Shown here: positions 19,446 through 29,742 of the stretch, one piece after another
Position numbering within the stretch: position 1 is the stretch's first letter
How the letters are laid out: each line of letters starts with the position of its first letter
DNA from: Nostocales cyanobacterium Centralia_MAG_434
Lineage (GTDB): Bacteria; Cyanobacteriota; Cyanobacteriia; Cyanobacteriales; Nostocaceae
NCBI GenBank assembly: GCA_021324415.1
Contig: JAJPJF010000417.1
Location: 23,833 to 87,832, forward strand
Direction of reading: 5' to 3'
Length of the DNA: 64,000 bases
Made by a program: the position numbers and the translations under genes
Notes under the pieces: generated by a model
Seen by the model: the letters and a program-made list of their open reading frames with translations, nothing else
Databases searched by the model: none
Told to the model about the DNA's origin: nothing

Positions 19446-19530
19446 GAAGGCTACAAGCTTTTTTAAAACAACCTATTATCTTCTGGTGAATAAATCAAAA
19501 GCCCCCAGTCGCTACAAACTGGGGGTTTTT
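19446..19530 (+). ncRNA. Candidate small RNA ending in a strong terminator
   Basis: A near-perfect intrinsic terminator (19502-19530) on the plus strand has no convincing gene upstream of it. About 60 bp before it, TTGCAA and TAAGAT (19409-19414 and 19433-19438, 18-bp spacer) resemble a sigma-70 promoter, predicting a transcript of about 85 nt. No known sRNA family is recognised. A short frame at 19357-19620 spans the region but crosses the terminator and has no coding character. Confidence 0.3.
19502..19530 (+). terminator. Strong intrinsic terminator
   Basis: CCCCCAGT and ACTGGGGG form an 8-bp GC-rich stem with an 8-base loop, directly followed by TTTTT. No plus-strand gene ends just upstream, so it is either the end of a small RNA or a boundary element. 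Confidence 0.8.
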
Positions 19531-19586
19531 CTTAACTTTAGTACCAAACATAGATATATGGGAGTCCCAATAAAAGTTAAAAACTG

Positions 19587-19720
19587 GGGAGCATCCCATT
19601 TTGGCAGATTTATTTTGTAGTGCGTTCGCGAAGCATGTGCTTTGCACTCACATCTTGCTTGCGGAATATATCACGCGAGCGAGGCTCTCACACTACTTAT
19701 TCTATTTAGGGGATGCTTCC
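19587..19720 (+). mobile_element. MITE-like element, copy 1 (complete, with 8-bp direct repeats)
   Basis: A 134-bp element starts GGGAGCATCCC and ends GGATGCTTCC, which are terminal inverted repeats. Perfect 8-bp direct repeats AAAAACTG flank it (19579-19586 and 19721-19728), looking like a target-site duplication. The interior is bounded by GTAGTG/CACTAC and contains GTTCGCGAAGC and GTGCTTTGCACTCAC modules shared with copies at 23100-23192 and 44609-44740. It has no coding capacity, so it would need a transposase in trans. Confidence 0.75.
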
Positions 19721-19747
19721 AAAAACTGAGTTTCTTAAGAAAAATTT

Positions 19748-19957
19748 TTAGTTAACGGCAACCATCACATCTGATGATTTGATAATGGCGTATGCTTCTT
19801 TCCCCTCAGTAAGTTGAAGCTTATCGGCTGATGCTTTAGTAATGATTGCTGTTACCTCTACTCCAGGGGCAATTTCTAATATGACTTCAGCGTTAACTGC
19901 TCCATCCACAACTTTTTTGACAGTCGCTTTGAGAGCATTACGAGCACTTACTTGCAT
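19748..19957 (-). CDS. Molbindin (single Mop/TOBE domain molybdate-binding protein)
   Basis: A 69-residue protein consisting of one Mop domain: MQVSARNALKATVKKVVDGA, VNAEVILEIAPGVEVTAIIT, then KASADKLQLTEGKEAYAIIK and SSDVMVAVN. The SARN start and the SADKL-L-GK-AYA-IK-S-VM pattern are diagnostic. Molbindins oligomerise into rings that store or buffer molybdate or tungstate in the cytosol. Its promoter region faces the nifH-like gene, and it lies in the accessory block delimited by the two MITE copies. Together with the PBP-like regulator it gives the region a molybdenum-homeostasis signature. Confidence 0.92.
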   Translation of the reverse strand: MQVSARNALKATVKKVVDGAVNAEVILEIAPGVEVTAIITKASADKLQLTEGKEAYAIIKSSDVMVAVN

Positions 19958-21631
<1,674 letters not shown>

Positions 21632-21632
<1 letters not shown>

Positions 21633-21655
21633 GGAATGGAGCATAACCCATTCCC
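21632..21655 (+). terminator. Hairpin between nifH-like and nifE-like genes
   Basis: GGGAATGG and CCATTCCC pair perfectly with an 8-base loop, starting at the last base of the nifH-like stop codon and followed by TTTTC. It could terminate, attenuate, or stabilise the processed nifH-like message. Confidence 0.6.
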
Positions 21656-21691
21656 TTTTCTCCCATACTTTAAATTCACAGGGAATGCCCA

Positions 21692-23086
21692 ATGAAATCC
21701 CCAGGAAACATAAACAATCTGTCCAGTGAGGCAGAACGCAAACATAATTGCCAAAAACAGACACAATTACCCCAGCCTGGAATAGCTCAAGGGAGTTGTG
21801 CTTTTGATAGTGCAATGATGACTCTTGTACCCATCACCGATGCTGCTCATGTTGTCCACGGACCAAGTGGCTGTGCTACCAGTGCTTGGGGAAGTTGTAG
21901 CAGTCTTTATTCTGGTTCCATGCTACACAAGATACGCTTTACCAGTGATATGGATGAGAGCGATATCATTTTTGGTGGAGCCAAAAAGCTCTACAAAGGT
22001 ATTCTAGAGTTGCAAAGACGCTACAAACCTGCTGCAGTGTTTGTTTATTCCACCTGCATCACTGCCTTAATTGGAGATGACATAGCAGGAGTTTGCAAAG
22101 ATGTCACCAATCAAACAGGAATACCAACTATCCCTGTGATTGCTCCAGGATTTGTTGGTAGTCAAAACTTGGGCACTCGCATTGCTAGTGACGCAATCCT
22201 TTCACACGTTATCGGTACAGGCGAACCAAATTATACTACTCCGTATGATATTAACCTTATTAGTGAATATAATATTAATAGTTCCATCAGGAAAGTTCTA
22301 CCGCTGTTTGAAAAATTAGGTATCCGAGTCTTAGCAAGAATTACGGGTGATGCTCGCTACAGAGAACTCTGCTATGCCCACCGTGCCAAGCTCAACGTTG
22401 TCATTTCTTCTAAGGCATTGGTCAACATGGCACGAAAGATGGAGAAGCGCTTTGGTATTCCCTACATTGAAGAGTCTTTGCATAGCATTGAAGACATTAG
22501 CCTTTGTCTGAGGAATATTGCAACTCACTTGGGTGACGCCGATTTACAGGAACGTACAGAAAAATTGATTGCCCAAGAATCTTCTGCCATACAAGAGAAA
22601 CTAACTCTTTATCGCGATCGCCTTCAGAGTAAGCGCGTTCTAATTATTCCTGACGATTTTAAGAGCTGGTCCATAATCTCAGTAGCAAAGAACTTAGGTA
22701 TGGAAGTGATTGCCATTAGCACTGATGCACATAATCAAGAAGATAGAGCCAGAATCAAAAGATTGCTCAACCAAGATAGCATAATTTTGGAAAAAGACAC
22801 TCTTGAAGAAATTCAACACCTCATTATAGAAAACAAGGCTGAGATGTTGATTGCTGATGGTCGCTTTCAAGAGAGTGCCAACAGAGCCAAAATTCCTTTC
22901 CTTTCCATTTCGCAAGAACGTCACTGTCTTCATACAGGCTATGCAGGAATTTTAGAAGTTGCACAAGAATTATATGCAACTTTCACCAGTCCCATATGGC
23001 GGCAAGTGTATCAGCCTGTGGTTTGGAAGAATAGAGGTGGAGAAGGGGAAACAGAAAGCAAAATCCCCTTGCCACTACAGCTATGA
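21692..23086 (+). CDS. NifE/VnfE-like nitrogenase cofactor scaffold protein (orphan)
   Basis: 464 residues of the NifD/NifE/VnfE superfamily. The three cluster-ligand cysteines are in place: Cys36 (QGSCAFDSAMMTLVPITDAA), Cys61 (HGPSGCATS) and Cys122 (VYSTCITALIGDD). FTSDMDESDIIFGGAKKLYK and a C-terminal HCLHTGYAGIL block fit NifE best. NifE with NifN forms the scaffold on which FeMo-type cofactor is completed. Neither nifN nor nifD/nifK is nearby; the next genes are unrelated. The frame looks intact, unlike the preceding nifH-like gene, 60 bp upstream. It may work with a NifN elsewhere, or be the surviving part of an alternative nitrogenase cluster. Confidence 0.85.
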   Translation: MKSPGNINNLSSEAERKHNCQKQTQLPQPGIAQGSCAFDSAMMTLVPITDAAHVVHGPSGCATSAWGSCSSLYSGSMLHKIRFTSDMDESDIIFGGAKKLYKGILELQRRYKPAAVFVYSTCITALIGDDIAGVCKDVTNQTGIPTIPVIAPGFVGSQNLGTRIASDAILSHVIGTGEPNYTTPYDINLISEYNINSSIRKVLPLFEKLGIRVLARITGDARYRELCYAHRAKLNVVISSKALVNMARKMEKRFGIPYIEESLHSIEDISLCLRNIATHLGDADLQERTEKLIAQESSAIQEKLTLYRDRLQSKRVLIIPDDFKSWSIISVAKNLGMEVIAISTDAHNQEDRARIKRLLNQDSIILEKDTLEEIQHLIIENKAEMLIADGRFQESANRAKIPFLSISQERHCLHTGYAGILEVAQELYATFTSPIWRQVYQPVVWKNRGGEGETESKIPLPLQL

Positions 23087-23099
23087 CAGAAGTTGCGAC

Positions 23100-23192
23100 T
23101 ATCTCGCTCCCGTGATATATTCAGCAAGTAAGATGTGAGTGCAAAGCACACGCTTCGCGAACGCACTACAAAATAAATCTGCTAAATTGGGT
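23100..23192 (-). mobile_element. MITE-like element, copy 2 (truncated, inverted relative to copy 1)
   Basis: The segment matches the reverse complement of the 19587-19720 element through the GATATATTC, GTGAGTGCAAAGCACACGCTT and CGCGAACGCACTACAAAATA modules. It lacks the GGAAGCATCCCC terminus at its left end, and its other terminus is degraded after AAATTGGG. It starts 14 bp after the nifE-like stop. Confidence 0.7.
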
Positions 23193-23214
23193 CCGTCGAA
23201 AATATTTAAATTGC

Positions 23215-23247
23215 TAGGGTAGATTCACAACAGCGTGATCTACCCTA
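23215..23247. terminator. Bidirectional hairpin after the nifE-like gene
   Basis: TAGGGTAGAT and ATCTACCCTA pair perfectly, and the stem extends by CAC/GTG past a single bulged T. It lies between the nifE-like gene (plus) and a convergent minus-strand gene. There is no long T tract on either side. Confidence 0.5.
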
Positions 23248-23277
23248 CAAAATCATTCAAGAAAATATCAAAACTTA

Positions 23278-23640
23278 TTAACCATCTTCTGATAGTTCAT
23301 CCATCGCAACTTCCCAAGGCACTCCCTTATCAAGTGGAGAAAAGAGGCGGATTTTGGCAGCATTAGAAAACTGCTTCAACTTGTTAAGGATATCAGGAAT
23401 AGCATTCATCATCTGCCAGTACGTTTTGATGTCATAGCAGAAAATGACTAATGTCATCGGATAAGTATTAGCCTTGAAATACCAGTGACAACTTGACAAT
23501 AAAGACCGTAAAGTAGAACCATTCGACGTTTTATGAAACAGACTACCAATTGCTTCTGCAAGTTGTCGCAGAAGTATTTCATCGAGTAGCGTTGCCTTCA
23601 CTGGTGGCAGATCATCTGGAGTCAGGGAGTGTTTGTACAT
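23278..23640 (-). CDS. Hypothetical protein
   Basis: I place the start at the ATG giving MYKHSLTPDDLPPVKATLLD (120 residues), because AAGG lies about 11 bases upstream and the longer frame (to 23766) adds an unusual Cys/Tyr-rich leader. The protein is soluble, with a helical middle (LLDEILLRQLAEAIGSLFH), a hydrophobic strand (MTLVIFCYDI) and an acidic end. No family is recognised. It sits alone between the nif-like relic and a secreted-protein gene, convergent with the nifE-like gene. It is probably a real cyanobacterial hypothetical. Confidence 0.55.
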   Translation of the reverse strand: MYKHSLTPDDLPPVKATLLDEILLRQLAEAIGSLFHKTSNGSTLRSLLSSCHWYFKANTYPMTLVIFCYDIKTYWQMMNAIPDILNKLKQFSNAAKIRLFSPLDKGVPWEVAMDELSEDG

Positions 23641-23855
23641 AAATAAAAGCCTTGCTTTCACCCAGTTAGCCTGAGATGAGTGAGTATACTCCCTCCAAAG
23701 GAGAATACTGCTGATATAGTAACAATCAAAGCTAAAATTAATCACCAAGTTTGTATCAGTCGCCACTATCTACCAATTATATTGGTAAACTTATATTTCA
23801 TCTAAATTATGCAGCTGGCACCCCTACAGCTTGAAAATGTAGGAGTGTTAACCAA

Positions 23856-24257
23856 CTACTCGTTTGCAGGAGGAGGTGTAGGACGATTGCCTGGTGGATG
23901 AGGTGGAATACCCAATGCGTCTATCAACTGTTGTTTCGTGACACCTAGCTTTGCAGCGGCACTTTTTAAATCAGGATGAGGAGGGTGCTGAATGTTCTCT
24001 GACTTAGTTGGAGGCTTGGCTGGTACTCCCAGTGCTGCTTTTAATTTTTCTTGTGTGACTCCCAGCTTTGTCGCTGCTGCTGCAAAATCGATCTTGGGTG
24101 GTTTGTGTTGTTCATTCGGTGGTTGGTTAGGCTGTTCTGGAACTTGTGCGACTTGTGCCGATGAATGGGCAGCATATACCTGACGAGATGCAACAAAACC
24201 AGCTGTACCAACCAAAACAGGAATTGCTGCCATAGCTAACACTTGACGAAGATTCAT
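23856..24257 (-). CDS. Secreted proline-rich protein with two LGVT-type repeats
   Basis: About 133 residues from ATG 24257 (an upstream ATG at 24269 is possible). A signal peptide ends near VYAAHSSAQ. The mature protein is proline-rich and contains two repeats: AAATKLGVTQEKLKAALGVP and SAAAKLGVTKQQLIDALGIP, each a short helix pair, separated by Pro/His-rich linkers. No catalytic domain is visible. It is transcribed divergently from the OmpR-type regulator gene 167 bp away, so it is a plausible target or periplasmic partner of that two-component system; this is inferred from position only. Confidence 0.72.
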   Translation of the reverse strand: MNLRQVLAMAAIPVLVGTAGFVASRQVYAAHSSAQVAQVPEQPNQPPNEQHKPPKIDFAAAATKLGVTQEKLKAALGVPAKPPTKSENIQHPPHPDLKSAAAKLGVTKQQLIDALGIPPHPPGNRPTPPPANE

Positions 24258-24424
24258 AACAATCAACAAAAGTACTGGTGTTCACATTTCTGATTAAGCC
24301 TCCTCAAAATGACGGTTTGGCTTATTTTTTAATTACACTTTTGTAATTTGAGCCAAAAGACAATGGGCCTTGGCAAGGTCTCTCTTACAATGAGACATGA
24401 AGTGACACAATCAATGCATGGTTT

Positions 24425-25102
24425 GTGAACATTCTGTTTGTCGAAGATGAAGCGAAAATTGCAAACTTTGTCCGGGCTGGATTAAAAGAACACGGATTTG
24501 TCGTGGATTATTGTGATAATGGGAATGAAGGCTATTCGCGCGCATTAGACAATCAGTACGATGTTGTTGTGCTTGATATTATGGTGCCAGGAAAAGATGG
24601 ATTATCCGTACTCAAGCATTTGCGGCGGCAAGGTCGGAATGTTCCTGTCATTTTGTTAACAGCGCGGAATGAGCTGGATGATCGCCTGGAAGGCTTGAAT
24701 TTGGGAGCTGATGACTACATTGCCAAACCTTTTTTTGTAGAAGAATTGGTCGCGAGAATTCATGCCGTCGTTCGCCGGAGTGGGGGAGAACGCCAAAATT
24801 TCCTTTCAGTTGGACCACTCACACTGGATCGCATCACCCGAGTCGTCACCTGCCATCAACAGGCAATAGAACTTACCAGTCGTGAGTTTAATCTTCTGGA
24901 GTATCTCATGCGTTCTCCTGGACGAGTCTTAACAAGAACCCAAATCCTTGAACATGTTTGGGGTTATGATTTCAATCCCAACACCAATGTTGTGGATGTT
25001 TGTATCCAGCGAATTCGCAAAAAAATTGATCCCATTGATAGCGCATGCTGGATTGAAAGCATTCGAGGGGTTGGATATCGGTTTCGTCAACCAGACCCAT
25101 GA
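24425..25102 (+). CDS. OmpR/PhoB-family response regulator
   Basis: 225 residues starting at GTG 24425 (MNILFVEDEAKIANFVRAGL). The receiver domain has acidic pair Glu7-Asp8-type residues (VEDE), phospho-acceptor Asp51 (VVVLDIMVPGKDGL), Thr in LLTARNE and Lys in IAKPFFVEEL. The C-terminal winged helix (about 130-222) includes ELTSREFNLLEYLMRSPGRVL and TNVVDVCIQRIRKKI. The stop overlaps the kinase start by 4 nt (ATGA). It resembles the CusR/QseB/RppA group, several of which respond to metals or redox in cyanobacteria; the stimulus here is unknown. Confidence 0.92.
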   Translation: MNILFVEDEAKIANFVRAGLKEHGFVVDYCDNGNEGYSRALDNQYDVVVLDIMVPGKDGLSVLKHLRRQGRNVPVILLTARNELDDRLEGLNLGADDYIAKPFFVEELVARIHAVVRRSGGERQNFLSVGPLTLDRITRVVTCHQQAIELTSREFNLLEYLMRSPGRVLTRTQILEHVWGYDFNPNTNVVDVCIQRIRKKIDPIDSACWIESIRGVGYRFRQPDP

Positions 25103-26595
25103 GTATGCACCTCCGTTCATTTCGGCTACGAGTTGCCCTATTGTCTACAACGCTGGCTGGAAGCGCCTTAATTGGGTTTGGCACTGTCTCCTGGCTACAG
25201 ATTTATGATGCCAAGATTAGCCGTCTCGATGCAGAACTGGTTAATGAATTGATGCAGATAAGCCATTTACCTGATCGAGAACAATGGCAGATCTATGCCA
25301 ATTCATCACCCAATGCCTTGGGTACCAATACAAAAACTCCTACCGCACTGCTGGTGCTTGATGCCAACGGTACCATACTCTATCAATTCAACTCTTTACC
25401 TAAGGATCTCGATGTGAATCGTTTGCTGATTCAGCATCTTCAGTCAGTGCCTTTACCACCTGCTTTTACCAGGGAACCACCTCCACCAGCCGATCCAAAT
25501 CCATCCCTCGAGCAATTGCCTACTGTTCACCCACCCATCCCTAAATTCGTAACTGAGCACACGGCAATAACAACTTGGCGGATTGGAGCAATTAACTTTC
25601 CTAATGTTCGGGTTGCGATCGCTGTTAGCCTGCAAGCTGTCAATCAGGAAATGACTGCTATTCGCAACATCTTCTTCATTTTAATTCCCGGAGAACTTTT
25701 GTTAGTTGCTGGAGGGGCATGGGTGGTTTCTGGTAGCGCATTGCGCCCCATCCGACAGTTAACGGGTGTTATTCAACAGGTAACCGTCAAAGGGCTAGAC
25801 CAGCGGATTCCATCGAGGACAACAGATATTGAGTTTGTTGAACTCATTCAGGTGTTTAATCAAATGCTAGAACGCCTTGAACGTAGTTTTACACAAGCCT
25901 CACGCTTCAGTGCTGATGCCGCGCACGAACTAAAGACACCATTGACTATTTTACAAGGTGAACTGGAAAGAACACTTCAACAGGCTGAACTCGGCTCGGA
26001 GGCACAACAGCGCTTGAGCAATTTATTGGATGAAGTGCGCCGCTTAAGTAGCATTATACGTAAACTTTTGCTACTGTCTCTAGCAGACGCTGGACAAATG
26101 AGCTTGTGCCCAGTTGATCTGGATTTGTCAAAGTTGCTAGTCGAAATGCTAGAAGATGTGGATCTGTTGGCTCCTCAGTTGACTGTACAAAGCAACATTG
26201 CTGAAGAGTTGCGGGTACAAGGCGATCGCGATCTCCTCACCCAAGTACTGCAAAATCTATTTAGTAATGCTATCAAATACAATCTCCCTGACGGCTGGAT
26301 CAAGATTCATGCCCAACAAACTAGAACAACTGTGTTCGTTACAATCACCAATGCATCCCAAGATATTCCCAGGGGCGATCGCGATCGCATTTTTGACCGC
26401 TTTCATCGTGGTGATCCAGCGCGAACCCGCAAGGTAGAAGGAATAGGACTTGGGCTCAGCCTTGCTCGTGAAATTGCCAGAGCACATCGTGGAAACCTCA
26501 CCCTTGACGCAACACCCTCTGGTCAAATAGCCTTCACCTTAACCTTGCCAATTAGACAACAACTCATGCAAGATAAATTTTCAGAAACGCTTTAA
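25099..26595 (+). CDS. Membrane sensor histidine kinase
   Basis: 498 residues. TM1 (about 12-35), a periplasmic region (about 36-185) with a proline-rich stretch, TM2 (about 188-212), HAMP (about 213-265), a HisKA domain with His276 ([17 protein letters not shown]), and HATPase_c with [10 protein letters not shown] and [16 protein letters not shown]. It is translationally coupled to the regulator. The architecture matches CusS/RppB-type heavy-metal or redox sensors, but the periplasmic domain shows no evident metal-binding cluster. Its TAA stop shares TTAA with the stop of the convergent CAP gene. Confidence 0.92.
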   Translation: MSMHLRSFRLRVALLSTTLAGSALIGFGTVSWLQIYDAKISRLDAELVNELMQISHLPDREQWQIYANSSPNALGTNTKTPTALLVLDANGTILYQFNSLPKDLDVNRLLIQHLQSVPLPPAFTREPPPPADPNPSLEQLPTVHPPIPKFVTEHTAITTWRIGAINFPNVRVAIAVSLQAVNQEMTAIRNIFFILIPGELLLVAGGAWVVSGSALRPIRQLTGVIQQVTVKGLDQRIPSRTTDIEFVELIQVFNQMLERLERSFTQASRFSADAAHELKTPLTILQGELERTLQQAELGSEAQQRLSNLLDEVRRLSSIIRKLLLLSLADAGQMSLCPVDLDLSKLLVEMLEDVDLLAPQLTVQSNIAEELRVQGDRDLLTQVLQNLFSNAIKYNLPDGWIKIHAQQTRTTVFVTITNASQDIPRGDRDRIFDRFHRGDPARTRKVEGIGLGLSLAREIARAHRGNLTLDATPSGQIAFTLTLPIRQQLMQDKFSETL

Positions 26596-27338
26596 TTCTG
26601 AGCAGTTGATGCAATTGATTTTTCTTGATACTCTGCTGCGTAGTCAATCACGCACATTGTTTTGTAGTTGGTATGAGTTCCATAAGCGACTCCAGCCACT
26701 TTAAACGCAGAGTTAAAAATGTTTTTTCTATGACTGCGACTCGGCACTCCATCATCAACAATTAACTGCATAACGATATCTTGAGCCGTACTCAGACCAT
26801 AGCTGATATTCTCTCCAGCACTAGATTCCCAATTTCCATAGCGATCCATACGGATAGATGGGTCACTACCATCGCTACCATTGTGACCCGTTGTACCTTT
26901 TGAACCACTATCTTTGACATGATCCATAGCAGCTAAAGACATTCCTTTAGATGACCTGAGAACACTAATAGGACTAGCTTTTCGAAGAAATGCAATGGCT
27001 TCGTTAACAGGGGCTAAACCTTCATTTGTTTGGATAAACACATCATTAGAAATTTTGACTCGGTTACCTTGAAAACGCTGTTTGTAGTTTTCCAAAATAG
27101 GGATGTACGCTTTAGGATCTGTCCGAACCAAGTTCATTTCATCTATTACTTGCTGTTCTAAGGGTGATAGGTAACTGATGCCTGTCTTCGAGGTAGGCTG
27201 AGAAGCTTGAGCTATAGTATGGGTAATATTGCGTATATGTTCCGCTCTTGCTAAAAGTGGATTAAATAGAAACAATAAGAAACTACAATTTGCCATGAAA
27301 ATAATAGGGAAAAACACACGAAATTGACTGTGATGCAT
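26592..27338 (-). CDS. Secreted CAP-domain (SCP/PR-1-like) protein, copy 2
   Basis: I take ATG 27338 because it gives a normal signal peptide ([20 protein letters not shown], cleaved near LLARAEH); ATG 27407 would add 23 polar residues. The CAP domain carries [51 protein letters not shown] and [15 protein letters not shown], closely paralogous to 10271-10978. Compared with copy 1, the second histidine of HRHN is Lys (HRKN) and GHYG is GHNG. The stop overlaps the kinase stop by 4 nt, tail to tail. Confidence 0.87.
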   Translation of the reverse strand: MHHSQFRVFFPIIFMANCSFLLFLFNPLLARAEHIRNITHTIAQASQPTSKTGISYLSPLEQQVIDEMNLVRTDPKAYIPILENYKQRFQGNRVKISNDVFIQTNEGLAPVNEAIAFLRKASPISVLRSSKGMSLAAMDHVKDSGSKGTTGHNGSDGSDPSIRMDRYGNWESSAGENISYGLSTAQDIVMQLIVDDGVPSRSHRKNIFNSAFKVAGVAYGTHTNYKTMCVIDYAAEYQEKSIASTAQN

Positions 27339-27564
27339 AATGACTTCACAATTCCTGTTATGCTTTGTTATTGAAGTCTGCTGCTCAATGCACAGATTCT
27401 TGAACACGTTAAAAAGTAGAATTCAGTTTTAAAAAATACTTAAACTGAAGTCTTTACCTGTGGCATCAAAGTAACTTAGCTCATTAAAATCAGCAAACCG
27501 TAGACTTACCGAAGTCTGATATGTAAAGAATTTAGGGAGATATGCTGATTACGTAATAGGCTTA

Positions 27565-27649
27565 TATAGCAATCCTAAATGATTCACAAACACGGAGAAA
27601 CCGGGTTTCTGAGGGCTAGCAAATTTGTCACTCAAATAGGACTGCTATA
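27565..27649. repeat. Palindromic MITE-like repeat
   Basis: An 85-bp unit with imperfect 18-bp terminal inverted repeats (TATAGCAATCCTAAATGA against TCAAATAGGACTGCTATA, three mismatches). A central palindrome AGAAACCGGGTTTCT sits at 27596-27610. The ends and core resemble dispersed extragenic repeats of filamentous cyanobacteria. The rest of the 27408-27931 gap is AT-rich without an ORF. Confidence 0.6.
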
Positions 27650-27931
27650 GCGATTTGTCTAGTTGCTGCTAGCAAAAACAATTCCACTATTTTTTGTTAA
27701 TTATTTAGGTATTTTTCTCTACAATCTTATACCTTACTAATTATTACTTTTGGCTAACTCCTCTTTTTGACAGCTAAGACTTATGAAAGAGTATAAGTTA
27801 TTCATTTTTTACTAAAACTCTAGATAATATTGGAGTTTGGACTTAAAAATTTGTCAGACATAAAAATAAATTTTTATACGTGAACTCCAATAAATAAACG
27901 AGAATACTACAAGCACCGGAGACAATAGGTC

Positions 27932-28414
27932 ATGGACCAGCTAATCAAAGTTGAAAAGACGGTGACAATTAATAAGTCGGCAGAGGAACTCTACCACTTT
28001 TGGCGTAACTTTGAGAACTTGCCGCGCTTTATGAAGCATCTTAAAAGCGTGAAAGTATATGACGATAAACATTCACACTGGATTATCAGAAGATTGTTAG
28101 ATGGAAGTGCTGAGTGGGATGCAGAAATTGTAGAAGATCGGGAAAATGAATTGATTGCCTGGAATGCGGTTTCAGGCGGAGACATTGATAACTCAGGTTT
28201 TGTCCGCTTCAGACCAGCACCTGGCGAGCGTGGTACTGAAGTCAAATTCGTCACCGAGTATAAACCACCTGGTGGTGCGATTGGCTCTTTGATTGCCAAA
28301 TTATTTGGTGAAGAACCGCAACAGGAGATCAAAGAAGATTTACGCCGCTTCAAAATGCTTATGGAAGCAGGTGAGATTGCAACAATAGAAGGTCAACCAA
28401 AGGGTAAGAGTTGA
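27932..28414 (+). CDS. SRPBCC (START-like) family protein
   Basis: 160 residues with the cyclase/dehydrase-type SRPBCC signature: [54 protein letters not shown] and a C-terminal helix [18 protein letters not shown]. These helix-grip proteins bind hydrophobic ligands such as lipids or polyketide precursors; the ligand is unknown. The gene lies 128 bp before a zinc alcohol dehydrogenase gene, a pairing that suggests detoxification or small-molecule metabolism. There is no signal peptide; it is cytosolic. Confidence 0.88.
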   Translation: MDQLIKVEKTVTINKSAEELYHFWRNFENLPRFMKHLKSVKVYDDKHSHWIIRRLLDGSAEWDAEIVEDRENELIAWNAVSGGDIDNSGFVRFRPAPGERGTEVKFVTEYKPPGGAIGSLIAKLFGEEPQQEIKEDLRRFKMLMEAGEIATIEGQPKGKS

Positions 28415-28542
28415 ATATCTTACCAGTAGCTTTAATCCAAACACAAAAAAGATTACTACATCAAAGTGAGATTGCAACCCTCACAGAACTGTCACTACTA
28501 ACAGCTAGTGACCCTGCTTTGATTCATACGGGAGGAAAAATA

Positions 28543-29709
28543 ATGAAAGCAGTTTCCTGGCAAGGCGCTAAACACGTGGAGGTCGAGACTGTACCTGATC
28601 CCAAAATCATGAACCCGCGTGATGCTGTCGTTAAAATCACGACAACAGCGATTTGCGGATCTGATTTACATCTCTATAACGGCTACATCCCCACCATGGA
28701 AAGGGGTGATATTCTGGGTCATGAATTTATCGGGGAAGTTGTTGAACTCGGCAGTGGGGTTAAAAATATACAAATAGGTGATCGGGTGATTGTACCATTC
28801 CCTATTGCCTGCGGTAACTGTTTCTTCTGCAAACACCAGTTATGGTCGCTCTGTGATGACTCCAACCCCAACGCTTGGATGGCAGAAAAAATTATGGGTT
28901 ATTCCCCATCTGGTATTTTTGGCTACTCCCATATGCTGGGCGGCTATGCCGGAGGACAAGCTCAATATGCCCGTGTTCCTTTTGCTGATGTTGGTTTGTT
29001 TAAAATACCAGATGGGCTAAAAGACGAACAAGTCATATTTCTGACAGATATCTTCCCAACTGGATATATGGCAGCAGACAACTGCAATATTCAGCCCGGT
29101 GATACTGTTGCAGTCTGGGGCTGTGGACCTGTGGGACAATTCACCATTCGGAGTGCTTACTTGCTAGGTGCAACGAGGGTGATTGCGATTGATCGAATTC
29201 CCGAACGCCTACAGTTGGCAAAAGAAGGCAAGGCAGAAATTTTGAATTATGAGGAAGTCGATATTGGTGAAGCCCTCAAAGAAATGACGGGTGGTCGCGG
29301 TCCAGATGCTTGTATTGATGCGGTGGGAATGGAAGCCCACGGTTTAGGACTAGATGAATTTTATGACCAAGCTAAACAGGCAGTGCGTCTAGAAACAGAT
29401 CGTCCTCATGTTCTGCGGCAAGCGATTGTCGCTTGTCGCAAAGGTGGCACTGTATCCATTCCTGGTGTTTATGCTGGCTTTGTAGACAAGATACCAATGG
29501 GTGCTGCCATGAATAAAGCCTTGACATTTAGGATGGGACAAACACACGTTCATCGGTATATAAAAACACTACTCGAGCACATTCAAAATGGGGATATTGA
29601 TCCATCTTTCGTGATCACCCATCGTCTATCACTAGAGCAAGCACCACTGGGCTACGAAATGTTCAGTCAGAGAAAGAATAACTGTATCAAAGTTGTCCTT
29701 AAACCCTAA
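28543..29709 (+). CDS. Zinc-dependent alcohol/formaldehyde dehydrogenase (MDR family)
   Basis: The start at ATG 28543 is supported by GGAGG 7 bases upstream and gives [20 protein letters not shown], the usual N-terminus; the longer frame from TTG 28411 overlaps SRPBCC and is rejected. Of 388 residues, catalytic-zinc ligands lie in [11 protein letters not shown] and GHEFIGEV. The structural-zinc cysteines are in [15 protein letters not shown]. The Rossmann motif is [10 protein letters not shown]. The GMEAHG and long C-terminal insert match the glutathione-independent formaldehyde dehydrogenase-like subgroup. Substrate is not determinable from sequence. Confidence 0.9.
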   Translation: MKAVSWQGAKHVEVETVPDPKIMNPRDAVVKITTTAICGSDLHLYNGYIPTMERGDILGHEFIGEVVELGSGVKNIQIGDRVIVPFPIACGNCFFCKHQLWSLCDDSNPNAWMAEKIMGYSPSGIFGYSHMLGGYAGGQAQYARVPFADVGLFKIPDGLKDEQVIFLTDIFPTGYMAADNCNIQPGDTVAVWGCGPVGQFTIRSAYLLGATRVIAIDRIPERLQLAKEGKAEILNYEEVDIGEALKEMTGGRGPDACIDAVGMEAHGLGLDEFYDQAKQAVRLETDRPHVLRQAIVACRKGGTVSIPGVYAGFVDKIPMGAAMNKALTFRMGQTHVHRYIKTLLEHIQNGDIDPSFVITHRLSLEQAPLGYEMFSQRKNNCIKVVLKP

Positions 29710-29714
29710 TTTTG

Positions 29715-29739
29715 TTAGATGGGCATTCTGCTCATCTAA
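29715..29739. terminator. Bidirectional hairpin between two convergent genes
   Basis: TTAGATGGGCA and TGCTCATCTAA form an 11-bp stem (one G-T pair) around TTC. It sits in the 33-bp gap between the dehydrogenase stop and the stop of the minus-strand nucleotidyltransferase gene, so it can end both transcripts. Confidence 0.7.
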
Positions 29740-29742
29740 ATC

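Noticed and set aside
19357..19620. 87-codon plus-strand frame before the molbindin gene
   Set aside because: It crosses a strong terminator and the start of the MITE, and has no coding features.
28411..28542. 44-codon N-terminal extension of the alcohol dehydrogenase from a TTG
   Set aside because: The internal ATG has a perfect GGAGG site and gives the family N-terminus; the extension matches nothing.
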